DNA of 64,000 bases from Rhizobium leguminosarum. Its GTDB lineage: Bacteria > Pseudomonadota > Alphaproteobacteria > Rhizobiales > Rhizobiaceae. Positions 8,964 through 16,621 of this stretch are shown in pieces. Location of the stretch: the NCBI RefSeq assembly GCF_004123835.1, contig NZ_MZMU01000010.1:248001-312000 (forward strand), in the 5' to 3' direction. The notes under the pieces were generated by a model. The model was not told the DNA's origin. It saw only the letters and a list, made by a program, of their open reading frames with translations, and searched no databases. Position 1 is the first letter of the stretch. The number at the start of each line of letters is the position of its first letter. The position numbers and the translations under genes were made by a program.

Positions 8964-9004
8964 GGTCTTCCTCCTAACGCCGTCCTGCTCTTCAGTGATG
9001 ATTT

Positions 9005-9026
9005 GTCTGTTTATAGACAAACAGAC
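9005..9026. promoter_or_regulatory. Candidate IclR-regulator operator
   Basis: A perfect inverted repeat with arms GTCTGTTT and AAACAGAC around ATAGAC. A second, interleaved pair, TTTGTCT and AGACAAA, lies at 9002-9021. It sits between the divergent fuconate operon and the IclR gene, the expected place for an operator serving both. Confidence 0.55.
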
Positions 9027-9110
9027 GATTGACCAAGGGTCAAGTGCGAAGTTTTCCTTTTCCGGCTGCGGTTCTGCGTATATGCAGAATGATATTCACA
9101 GGAGGAAGGA

Positions 9111-9896
9111 ATGGAGACGGACGAGTCCGACCGCTATCGTGCTCCTGCCCTCGACAAGGGCCTCGATATCCTGGAGCTGCTCGCCGGCGTCGACAGCGGT
9201 CTCACCCAGGCTGATATCGCCAAGCGGCTCGACCGCAGCCCCAACGAATTCTACCGCATGCTCGATCGTTTGGTGCGCCGCGGTTACGTCACCCGCCTGG
9301 ATGGCGACCGCTACTCGCTGACGCTGAAACTCTTCGGCCTTGCGCAGCTGCACGCGCCGGTGCGCCGGCTCGCCTCTTACGCCACGCCGCTGATGCGCGA
9401 TCTTGCCCAGCGCACACGCCAGGCCAATCATCTCGCCGTCTTCGATCGCGGCGCGGCTGTCGTCATCGCCCAGCAGGAGGCGCCGGACTATTGGGGATTT
9501 TCGATCCGCATCGGCGCCCATATCAGCCTCTTCGACACCGGTTCGGGGCATGTGCTGCTTGCCTTCCGCAGCGAGGAGGAGCGGGAGATGATGATCTCGG
9601 AACATGTGCGCAGTCGCTCGGACATCGAACTCGGCCCTGAATTCTACGATCGTCTCCACCAGATCCGCGAGCGCGGCTACGAGATGATGGCGAGCGCCCA
9701 GACATCAGGCGTCTACAATCTTTCCGCTCCCGTTCTCGGGCCGGACCGCCGCTGCATCGCCGCCCTCACCTGCCCCTTCATCGCGCTCGTCAATGCGCCC
9801 TCTGCTCCCGATATCACCCAGGCGATCACGCTGGTGCAGAAGGCGGCCGCCCAGCTTTCACTGCTTGCCGGCGCCGATGTCGTCAACTCTGGCTGA
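9111..9896 (+). CDS. IclR-family transcriptional regulator of the fuconate genes
   Basis: 261 residues. The N-terminal winged helix-turn-helix reads GLDILELLAGVDSGLTQADIAK-RLDRSPNEFYRMLDRL and is followed by an IclR effector domain (residues ~85-255) with the HLAVFDRGAAVVIAQQ and NLSAPVLGP signatures. It is divergent from the dehydrogenase-dehydratase operon and lies upstream of the fuconolactonase gene, so a regulator of L-fuconate/L-fucose use is the natural inference. The ribosome site AGGAGG lies just before the ATG. The ligand is not known from the sequence. Confidence 0.85.
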   Translation: METDESDRYRAPALDKGLDILELLAGVDSGLTQADIAKRLDRSPNEFYRMLDRLVRRGYVTRLDGDRYSLTLKLFGLAQLHAPVRRLASYATPLMRDLAQRTRQANHLAVFDRGAAVVIAQQEAPDYWGFSIRIGAHISLFDTGSGHVLLAFRSEEEREMMISEHVRSRSDIELGPEFYDRLHQIRERGYEMMASAQTSGVYNLSAPVLGPDRRCIAALTCPFIALVNAPSAPDITQAITLVQKAAAQLSLLAGADVVNSG

Positions 9897-9965
9897 CGGG
9901 TACACGGCACCGCGTTGGAACAGGAAATGTGACGGCTGCTTCGACGGCGGGTTTGCTGAAACAGA

Positions 9966-10088
9966 CCCCCACCCTCCGTCATCCCAGGCCTTGATGAGCC
10001 TGGGATCCACGCCCACTGCTGATAGAGAGACCGGTGTGGATCCTCGGGTCAAGCCAGGTCAAGCCCGAGGATGACGGAGGGTGGGGGG
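9966..10088. repeat. Intergenic palindromic element with terminal inverted repeats and two internal hairpins
   Basis: Outer arms of 20 bp (9966-9985 and 10069-10088) are inverted copies with one mismatch. They enclose two perfect hairpins: ATCCCAGGC with GCCTGGGAT (9981-10006), and ATCCTCGGG with CCCGAGGAT (about 10040-10072). The whole fits a small mobile or MITE-like intergenic repeat of the kind found in alphaproteobacteria. Transcribed from either strand it would fold into a cloverleaf and may act as a terminator. The rest of the 9897-10362 gap holds no gene that I can support. Confidence 0.65.
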
Positions 10089-10362
10089 CTTCTGGAGCAA
10101 GGGCAGCGAGGAATATGGGCGCAGCTACGATTTTCACGTGGGCTTCTCAGCCCCATCATCCGCCCTACGGGCACCTTTGTCTGGGTTGAGCCATCGGCAT
10201 CAACCCTCCCTCGACCCCTCGAGGGGAGAAGAGGACACGCCGCGGCCTCTCCGTTCCCCGCTTACCTCTCACACAGCAAACGCTGACCCCGAGAATTTCT
10301 ATTTGAACAAACCATTCACCAGGGATAGCTTTGCGGGAAGCCTACTCTTGGAGGAGAAGAGC

Positions 10363-11199
10363 GTGTTCATCGACACCCATCTGCATATCATCGATCGGTC
10401 GGCGCTGCCCTATCCCTGGCTCTCCGGCGCGCCTGATCTCGATCATGATTTCCTCTACGAGACCTATGCGACAGAGGCCGGGCGCTGCGGCATCACCACG
10501 GTGCTGCATATGGAGGTCGACGTCGATCCCACCGCGATGCAGGCCGAGACCGATCACGTCGCCAGGATCGCCAAAAAGGAAGGCAGTCTGATTGCAGGCG
10601 CCATCGTCTCCTGCCGGCCGGAAGAGGAAGGCTTTGCCGCTTATCTCGAGCGGCAAAAGGCCGATCCCTTCGTCAAGGGGTTCCGCCGCGTGCTGCATGT
10701 CGTGCCTGATGATGTCTCCGAAGGTACCCTGTTCCGCGAAAACATCAGGCGCATCGGCGGCAGCGGCCTGACTTTCGACCTTTGCACCTTGCCGCATCAG
10801 GCGAGCCGTGTGACCGCCCTCGCCGATCTTGCGCCTGATGTGCAATTCGTGCTCGACCATTGCGGAGTGCCGGATATCCGCTCGGATGCCTTCCAGCTAT
10901 GGAAGGCCGGCATATCGGAGATTGCCCGGCGGCCGAACGTCGTCTGCAAGGTCTCCGGCGTCGTCGCCTATACCGATGCGAAGACATGGACGGCGCAAAC
11001 GCTGCAGCCCTATATCGAACATGTGATCGCAAGTTTCGGCTGGGACCGCGTCGTCTGGGGCAGCGACTGGCCGGTCTGCACGCTCGGTGGCGGCCTCTCT
11101 ACCTGGGTTGCGGCGACCCATGCCATGCTTTCCGGCGTGAGCGAGACAGAGCGCTCGAAGTTGCTTTTCGCCAATGCACAGCGCCTCTGGTCGCTCTGA
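10363..11199 (+). CDS. Amidohydrolase-2 family L-fuconolactonase
   Basis: 278 residues from a GTG start at 10363, chosen because GGAGGAG lies 6 nt upstream; the frame is open further 5' but runs into an intergenic repeat. Metal-binding HxH is in FIDTHLHIID. FVLDHCGVPDIR and the terminal Asp in WGSDWPVC complete the COG3618 amidohydrolase pattern, used by L-fuconolactonase to open L-fucono-1,4/1,5-lactone to L-fuconate, the substrate of the dehydratase at 6587-7864. Its distance from the other pathway genes, across a palindromic element, suggests a separate promoter. Confidence 0.82.
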   Translation: MFIDTHLHIIDRSALPYPWLSGAPDLDHDFLYETYATEAGRCGITTVLHMEVDVDPTAMQAETDHVARIAKKEGSLIAGAIVSCRPEEEGFAAYLERQKADPFVKGFRRVLHVVPDDVSEGTLFRENIRRIGGSGLTFDLCTLPHQASRVTALADLAPDVQFVLDHCGVPDIRSDAFQLWKAGISEIARRPNVVCKVSGVVAYTDAKTWTAQTLQPYIEHVIASFGWDRVVWGSDWPVCTLGGGLSTWVAATHAMLSGVSETERSKLLFANAQRLWSL

Positions 11200-11401
11200 C
11201 GTCACAAAATCAAGCGACCGGTCTCCTGGACGTGCCAATCCGGCATGCTTTTTGTACCATTCCGAGACAAAAATGGCCCGATTTTCGGGCTTAACTCTAT
11301 CTACATGCAACCAATTGCTAGCCTTATTTATCTCGGCTAAAAGTTGTTGACACGGATATGGCGAATAACCCCTTGTCCGCTGCCTTCAGAAGGGAAATGA
11401 G

Positions 11402-11806
11402 ATGAAAGAAGAACCGCATTCCGTCGATGTTCACGTCGGAAAGACGATCCGCATCCAGCGTCTGTTGAGGAAAGTTTCTCAAACGGAACTGGGCGATCGT
11501 GTGGGCGTAACGTTCCAGCAGATCCAGAAATACGAAAAGGGCTCCAACCGCGTTTCCGCCAGCATGCTGGTCGAAATCGCCGGCGCGCTGAAGGTCGATG
11601 TCCGGACGTTTTTCGACGACCTGTCGACCCCTGATAATGCCAACGACAACCCCGCTCCGAGCGAGGAATTCGTTATTTCGCGCGAAGGCGTCCTTCTCAA
11701 TGCGGCGTTCTTTTCGATCAAGAACGAAGCGCTTCGTAAAAAGATCCTGAAGCTCGTCCAGGCGATTGCCAACACCGAACAGTTGGATACTGAAGCGGCC
11801 GAATAG
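11402..11806 (+). CDS. XRE/Cro-CI family transcriptional regulator
   Basis: 134 residues. An HTH_3 domain occupies residues ~10-65, with the recognition helix in VGVTFQQIQKYEKGSNRVS. A C-terminal helix (NEALRKKILKLVQAIAN) probably dimerises. The arrangement is that of the rhizobial PhrR/PraR-like regulators, which have the same 'DVHVGKTIR' opening. Several paralogues exist in rhizobia, so I give no symbol. AAGGGA precedes the ATG. It is convergent with the 88-codon ORF of the YcaO-TfuA locus; a regulatory link is possible but not shown. Confidence 0.82.
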   Translation: MKEEPHSVDVHVGKTIRIQRLLRKVSQTELGDRVGVTFQQIQKYEKGSNRVSASMLVEIAGALKVDVRTFFDDLSTPDNANDNPAPSEEFVISREGVLLNAAFFSIKNEALRKKILKLVQAIANTEQLDTEAAE

Positions 11807-11846
11807 ACCGGTTGTCCTTCACGTGATCCGAACGGACCGCATGAGG

Positions 11847-12113
11847 TCAATGGCGATCGATCAGGATTAGATTCTCGCTGGCATCCTTCATTGCGATCTT
11901 GGCTTTGCTGCCGAGCAGCTTCTCGAGATTGACGTCAAGCTCCCTGTCGGGATCTATGCCGTCCCAATCGATGACGACCTGCAGCAGCGCCATGTTCGTC
12001 AGGTGCATCAGATTGCGCAGCTGAAGCTTTTCAGCCTCCTCCTTGGCTGCCGACAGCAGCCGGAAGATCCTTGCGTATTCGCTGCCGGTACCCTCGTTGT
12101 ATTGATCAAACAT
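11847..12113 (-). CDS. Hypothetical 88-residue protein downstream of tfuA
   Basis: A small acidic, mostly helical protein (EYARIFRLLSAAKEEAEKL, then HLTNMALLQVVIDWDG), without signal peptide, membrane segment or Cys. I do not recognise a family. A GAGGCGGG ribosome site precedes the ATG. The gene begins 66 bp after the tfuA stop on the same strand and could be the last gene of the precursor-ycaO-tfuA unit, or an independent gene. Confidence 0.6.
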   Translation of the reverse strand: MFDQYNEGTGSEYARIFRLLSAAKEEAEKLQLRNLMHLTNMALLQVVIDWDGIDPDRELDVNLEKLLGSKAKIAMKDASENLILIDRH

Positions 12114-12179
12114 CGTTCCCGCCTCTTTGGTCGTGGAACCCTACGATTCCATCACTGCTGCATCATTCCGCCGCGACCG

Positions 12180-12923
12180 TTATTCAAGCGTTACAGGAAC
12201 CGCATTGCGCGTGACTTCGGCGTGCAAGAGCTCCCAATGTGAGGTCGCGGCAAAGCGCCAGTCACGGTTGACGGGGAGGAATTTGTCCCGGCGCAGCCAT
12301 TCCAGCACCAGTCGCGCGTCGTTGCGTTTGCGCTCGACGCGGTTCTTGCGAATGGCGGCGAGGATGTGGTCGCGGCGCGGCTTGCGGAAATGGCACTCGT
12401 CGGCCACCTTCGCATAGGTGCGCTCGGAAAAGTGCAGGAAACGGCCGGCAAGCAGCAGTTTCTTGCGCTCGCCGGGCGAAATCTCGCCGCTGGCGTAAAG
12501 CGCATCGATCGTCGGCTCGAAATCGACCCAGGGAACGGAAAGCGGCAGCCAGCCGAGCTCCTGCGGCGCATGCACCAGCGCGACGGCCTCATCGTCGAGC
12601 AGCCGTCCGGACTCATAATCTTCGAAGATCGAGCCGAGCCCGACCATGCCGAAGGGGGCGCATTCGGCTGCTCGCAACGCCCCCATGCTGGCCCCGCCGG
12701 CAACGGCGACATCGTGTTCGAGTGCGTAAAGTATTTCCTTGTGCCAGACCGAAGGCAGGTCGCCGAAATAGCCGTCGACGAGGCCGATCGCGGTGGCGCC
12801 GTCCTGAACGGCCTTCAAGATGTCGCCGGCGGCGGCCGGCGGCCGGAAATCGATGCAGGGAGACATGGCTCTTGCTGCGGCAAGATCGCTGCCAAGGCTC
12901 GGGCCGACGAACAGCACCTTCAT
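12180..12923 (-). CDS. TfuA-like protein, YcaO partner in thioamidation
   Basis: 247 residues from ATG 12923; a longer open frame upstream is only the YcaO shadow. The TfuA hallmarks are present: LFVGPSL at the N-terminus, IGLVDGYFGDLPSVWHKEIL, then GGASMGALRAAE and DYESGRLLDDEAVALVHA. TfuA proteins are required with YcaO for trifolitoxin production in R. leguminosarum and act with YcaO in peptide-backbone thioamide formation (methyl-coenzyme M reductase, thioviridamide-type peptides), probably delivering sulfide. The ATG overlaps the ycaO stop as ATGA, so the two are translationally coupled. The predicted job is sulfur delivery for the YcaO encoded next to it. Confidence 0.9.
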   Translation of the reverse strand: MKVLFVGPSLGSDLAAARAMSPCIDFRPPAAAGDILKAVQDGATAIGLVDGYFGDLPSVWHKEILYALEHDVAVAGGASMGALRAAECAPFGMVGLGSIFEDYESGRLLDDEAVALVHAPQELGWLPLSVPWVDFEPTIDALYASGEISPGERKKLLLAGRFLHFSERTYAKVADECHFRKPRRDHILAAIRKNRVERKRNDARLVLEWLRRDKFLPVNRDWRFAATSHWELLHAEVTRNAVPVTLE

Positions 12924-14182
12924 GATTCGGCTCCTCTGATGGTGTTGACCGCACGCAGGCCGAGCTGGATGTATTGGCCTGAAATATCGACCTCCAGTCC
13001 CGGCACGATCACCCTGACGACGAAGACCGGCAGGGCCCGATGCGGGAACGGCACGACGACGATCTGTTCGATGCCGCTCGCCGCCAGCCGGTCGGCAATA
13101 TGGTCGATGGTGTCCTGGATCGTCGCCGGGCGGCGATCGCGGGCCTGGAACGAGCGCATCCGGCCGTCGCCCTCGCAGAGTTCGACCACCTGCTGCATTG
13201 CCGCACTCCTGTCGAGCCGCTGATAGATGCGCGGCGAGAAATCGTCGCGGCTGCCGGCAATCGCGGTCAGCCGGCTCTGCGCCGCTTCGGTGATGGCGCG
13301 CAGCGCGGCGCGCACGGGATCGGGGTGGCAGCCGCAGCCACCGCAGACATGCGACCAGCGCGCGTCGACACGGTCGGAAAGATTGCCTGGCATGATGACG
13401 GCCAGAAAAGCGGGAACGCCGATATCCGTCGTCATGTCGAGCAGCAGCAGTTTCATGCCGGCGCGGGTGATCCGGTCGGTCATGACGTCGATGACCGCAT
13501 CGCCGAAGGAGGCGGGGTCGATGCGGCTCTCCTTCAGGCGCTCGGGCGATTTCAGCTGGGTCAAGGCCCAGGCGTCGCGCTCCACCAGCTCGCAAAGCCC
13601 ATGCAGGACCGCTTCGGACGGTGTGTTGCCGGAGGCAAGCCCATCGCTCGACTGCTCGAAGCCCGGCGGCCTCTCGCCGCGATGATCGAGACCGACGAGC
13701 CACCAGGGCACGAAGACGCTGCTGCCGGAAAGAATGTCGAGCCCGGAGCACCACGGAATAGGACTGCTGCCGATCTCGTCGGGCGCGCAGCGTGCGACAT
13801 TGTCGAGATCGATCATGGCGGCACGCTCCGCCCGCATGCTCTCGACCGTCGCCTGCGTCAGGTCGGCGGGGGCAATTTCGGCGATCCGCGTCTCGACCGC
13901 CTCCATCGCCGCCGAGGCCATGGCGGCATCGTTGTCGATACCCTTGCCCTGAAAGACCGAGAGCGTATGGCTGTTCGGCCTCGTTGCAAAGGCGACGGGG
14001 ATATTCAAGACGTCGAGTGCCGTCAACAGACCGACGCGCGTAATGCCGAATTCGCGCAAATGCGGCCTGATGGCTGCAAGCGTTTGAGCCGGCGTGACGG
14101 CGCGGTCATGATAATCGCTGACACCGGCCGATGATCGTTTAAGGTCACCGGCAAGCGTTTCAAGGTCGGTGAAAGCGGACAT
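12920..14182 (-). CDS. YcaO-domain protein (ATP-dependent backbone-modifying enzyme)
   Basis: 420 residues. YcaO ATP/Mg motifs are intact: Ser90, Glu94 and Glu97 of the first motif; GLASGN at 181-186; CELVERD with Glu198, Glu201 and Arg202; and TEAAQSRL with Glu299, Gln302 and Arg304. A Cys cluster CGGCGCH (Cys280, 283, 285, His286) could bind metal. The protein ends in RGAES and lacks the proline-rich C-terminus typical of azoline-forming cyclodehydratases. With the coupled tfuA this favours thioamide formation: ATP activates an amide oxygen, then sulfur replaces it. A ribosome site (AAGGAAC) lies in the 13-bp gap after the 47-codon ORF. Confidence 0.9.
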   Translation of the reverse strand: MSAFTDLETLAGDLKRSSAGVSDYHDRAVTPAQTLAAIRPHLREFGITRVGLLTALDVLNIPVAFATRPNSHTLSVFQGKGIDNDAAMASAAMEAVETRIAEIAPADLTQATVESMRAERAAMIDLDNVARCAPDEIGSSPIPWCSGLDILSGSSVFVPWWLVGLDHRGERPPGFEQSSDGLASGNTPSEAVLHGLCELVERDAWALTQLKSPERLKESRIDPASFGDAVIDVMTDRITRAGMKLLLLDMTTDIGVPAFLAVIMPGNLSDRVDARWSHVCGGCGCHPDPVRAALRAITEAAQSRLTAIAGSRDDFSPRIYQRLDRSAAMQQVVELCEGDGRMRSFQARDRRPATIQDTIDHIADRLAASGIEQIVVVPFPHRALPVFVVRVIVPGLEVDISGQYIQLGLRAVNTIRGAES

Positions 14183-14195
14183 GCCGATCTGTTCC

Positions 14196-14339
14196 TTAGC
14201 GGAACCTCAGCGCATGCGTCAGGCTCTCGAGCGCATTGGTGGAAACGCTGAGCTCGTCCTGCTTCATGGCTGCCTTGGCGGCTGCAGAGAAGCGCAGCGA
14301 CTGTGTCTGAGCTGTGGTGGTTTCAGCATTCGTCTTCAT
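14196..14339 (-). CDS. 47-residue ORF, candidate substrate/precursor peptide of the YcaO-TfuA pair
   Basis: This gene is too short for routine calling. ATG at 14339 is preceded by GGAGATGAAAT, and the TAA ends 13 bp before the ycaO start, so it is the first gene of the unit. The peptide starts MKTNAETTTAQTQSLRFS, has an Ala/Lys-rich helical middle, an acidic KQDEL segment and ends SLTHALRFR. It contains no Cys, Trp, Gly or Pro, is rich in Thr/Ser/Ala, and repeats the LRF motif near residues 15-17 and 44-46. Size, position and composition suit a RiPP precursor whose backbone, rather than Cys side chains, is modified. No exporter or protease gene is adjacent. The function is inference; the coding call rests on the ribosome site and tight spacing. 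Confidence 0.65.
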   Translation of the reverse strand: MKTNAETTTAQTQSLRFSAAAKAAMKQDELSVSTNALESLTHALRFR

Positions 14340-14444
14340 ATTTCATCTCCGATTGGTCAGGCAGCGCCTTGCTGCCGTTAACCATCGGAAAGAAACATTG
14401 CCTGCGTCATTTAAGCGTTACAGGCTTCATTAAAAGGCGGTGCA

Positions 14445-16376
14445 TCAGGGAAGGCCGGCAAGATGCAGGCCCTGTATCAGCGGTTCCGTATAGGCGGGAT
14501 CGCGATCGGGGACGAAATGACGGATGTCCTCACTGCGGAAATCGGGGAAGTTTTCCAGCACCACCCTAGCGTAGTTCCTGGCCTTGCCTGTGTCGCCTGC
14601 CATGGCATGCGAGGCAGCGAGCAGGCGGGCCGTCGCCTGCTTCGTCTTCACCGGTTCCAGCGCCTCGATCGCCATTTCATACTCTTCGCGCATGAAGTGG
14701 ATGCCGCCGAGGTTCCAGTAATAATAGTCCGGCGGCAGCGGATTGAGTTTGAAGGCAGCGCGGCTGAGCTCCAGCGCTCGATCGAAATCGCCATCATGGG
14801 AAAGCGCGTCGGCATAGTCGGCGAGGATGTCGGCATCGTTGGGATTGAGATCCTGGGCTTGCTGAAAATATTCCAGGCTTTCGTCGAAGCGGCGCCGATA
14901 AAGCGCCACAAAGCCGAGCTCGCGATAGGCCCGGCCGCTGTTCGGGTCGGACTGCTGCGCCTGCCGGGCAGCGCCGTTCGCCTCGTCGAGCAGTTCCTTG
15001 TCCCGCATGCCGCGGATCAGCCATTCCATGCCGAGCGCGCGCGACATGCCGGCATGGGCGGCAGAGAAATGCTCATAACGATTGAGCGAGGATTTGAACC
15101 ATTTGCGCGCCTGGCGCAGATGCTGCAGATCGGTATGGGCGATCAGCCGCTTGCCTTCCAGGTAGAGGCGGTAGGCGGACGGCGGCGCGTCGCCGATCGG
15201 CATCGCCAGTTCGTGACGCTCGATCGTGTCGGCGAGCGAGGAAACGATCCGCCGCGTCAGATGCGCGAAGGATTCGCTGATCTTCTGCATGACCAGCGGA
15301 AGTTCGATGGCCCAGATCACCTCCGATGTCGTCGTCCGCGTCAGCCGGCAAGTCGCAAAGACATCCTCGTCGCGGCCCTGGATGGTGACGTAGACCGCGT
15401 AGTCGAAGCTGAGGTCGAGCGGACCGGGCACGGCACGCGACGGATCGATCGAACGGCTGAGGATCTCCAGGCTGGTATGCGCCGCGATCACCTTGAAGCC
15501 GCGCTGCTGGCTGAGACCGATGGTGACGTCTTCGAGAAGCGCCCTGCCGACGCGCTCCATCAGCGGATCGGTGAAAATGCTTTCCGGCGGCAGGATGATG
15601 ATACGCGGCTGGCCAAGCGGACTGACGGAAAGGTTAAGCGCCGACTGAGAATGTCCCGACGTTGCCTGTGCTGCCGGCACCAGGTTAAGTTCGCGGGCAA
15701 GAGCGGTTGTGCTTTCTTCCGGCTCGGTGTCGAAGTCGTCCTTCAGCTGGCTCTTGCACTTCAGATAGGCCTGACGCGCCGCTGCCGGATCGTTCATCCT
15801 GACATAGGTGCGCATCAAGGCGCGGTAGGCCGTCTCGCTGGCAGGGTCGAGTTCCAGCAGGCGCCTGGCAAGCGTGACCTGCTCTTCATCAGATCTGTCT
15901 TCCGATGTCTCGACCAGCCGGGTGAGATGAGCGGAGCGCAAGTCGTCGACACGCTGGCGCTCAAAGGTCAGCCAGTCCTCGGCGCCCTGCGTCGGCGATT
16001 TGACGCCTTCGAGCAATTCGCCGTTCAGCAGGCCGCCGTCTTCGGGTGCGAGTGGCCCTTTCTGTTTCAGGATATGAACATCGACCTCCCAGCCATCGGC
16101 AAGGCCGATATGGGTTCGGGTCGGGGCAAGCAGCTGTGGAAGGCCGGCGGGAACGCTCTGTTCGATGCGCGCCAGCAGTTGGCGCAGGCTGCCGGCCCGT
16201 TTTTCCGGCAGTTCCGATTGCCAGAGCTGTCGCCTGACGGTTTCGCGGTCGAGTTCGAAATTGGGTTCGGCGGCGAGCATGGCGAGGAGAAAATAAGACT
16301 TCTCCGGCAAGGGGAGTTCCCTCCCCGCCGCCAGCAATCGCGGTCTTCCGAGCAGGCACAGCCTGTTCGTCAGCAT
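14445..16376 (-). CDS. SARP/BTAD-like transcriptional regulator with TolB-like and TPR domains
   Basis: 643 residues from ATG 16376 (MLTNRLCLLGRPRLL), which fits the usual start of an OmpR-like winged helix followed by a BTAD domain. The frame is open to a TTG at 16448, so a longer form is possible. A winged-helix domain (~1-90) precedes a bacterial transcriptional activator domain (~95-240; ARRLLELDPASETAYRALMRTY-type helices), a TolB-like stretch near ILPPESIFTDPLMERVG, and C-terminal TPRs (LEYFQQAQDLNPNDADIL). Regulators of this kind often sit beside secondary-metabolite genes. It lies 105 bp upstream of the 47-codon ORF on the same strand and is the obvious candidate regulator of that locus. 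Confidence 0.78.
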   Translation of the reverse strand: MLTNRLCLLGRPRLLAAGRELPLPEKSYFLLAMLAAEPNFELDRETVRRQLWQSELPEKRAGSLRQLLARIEQSVPAGLPQLLAPTRTHIGLADGWEVDVHILKQKGPLAPEDGGLLNGELLEGVKSPTQGAEDWLTFERQRVDDLRSAHLTRLVETSEDRSDEEQVTLARRLLELDPASETAYRALMRTYVRMNDPAAARQAYLKCKSQLKDDFDTEPEESTTALARELNLVPAAQATSGHSQSALNLSVSPLGQPRIIILPPESIFTDPLMERVGRALLEDVTIGLSQQRGFKVIAAHTSLEILSRSIDPSRAVPGPLDLSFDYAVYVTIQGRDEDVFATCRLTRTTTSEVIWAIELPLVMQKISESFAHLTRRIVSSLADTIERHELAMPIGDAPPSAYRLYLEGKRLIAHTDLQHLRQARKWFKSSLNRYEHFSAAHAGMSRALGMEWLIRGMRDKELLDEANGAARQAQQSDPNSGRAYRELGFVALYRRRFDESLEYFQQAQDLNPNDADILADYADALSHDGDFDRALELSRAAFKLNPLPPDYYYWNLGGIHFMREEYEMAIEALEPVKTKQATARLLAASHAMAGDTGKARNYARVVLENFPDFRSEDIRHFVPDRDPAYTEPLIQGLHLAGLP

Positions 16377-16621
16377 CTGCCGGATGTCCGTCGCATCTCG
16401 GTTCTCACCCCTGAAAGCCAAGGCGCACAAGCGCACCGGCCAGTCCAAACCATGTTAGAGCCATAAGAGGCCGGCGCATAGCGGCTTTGCTTTAAAAAGA
16501 AGAAGTTTCATCGAATATTTGCATATTCTCGCGCCACACGGAGAGGCAATGCTTTGCCAACACTTTCGTGAGGATGCGGTTTGCGTGTTGTGGCGGCAGG
16601 TTATTTCCGCCGTGAAATAGA

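Noticed and set aside
8668..9321. 217-codon plus-strand frame crossing the IclR start
   Set aside because: It overlaps the regulator gene and the mutarotase relic in the wrong sense; no family resemblance.
12186..14424. 12-bp repeat AAGCGTTACAGG at 12186 and 14413, flanking the ycaO-tfuA unit
   Set aside because: At this length a chance match over a few kilobases is not improbable, and one copy is the tfuA C-terminal codons. I see no other sign of a flanking duplication.
14463..16466. 667-codon plus-strand frame
   Set aside because: Antisense to the SARP/BTAD regulator; no recognisable domain.
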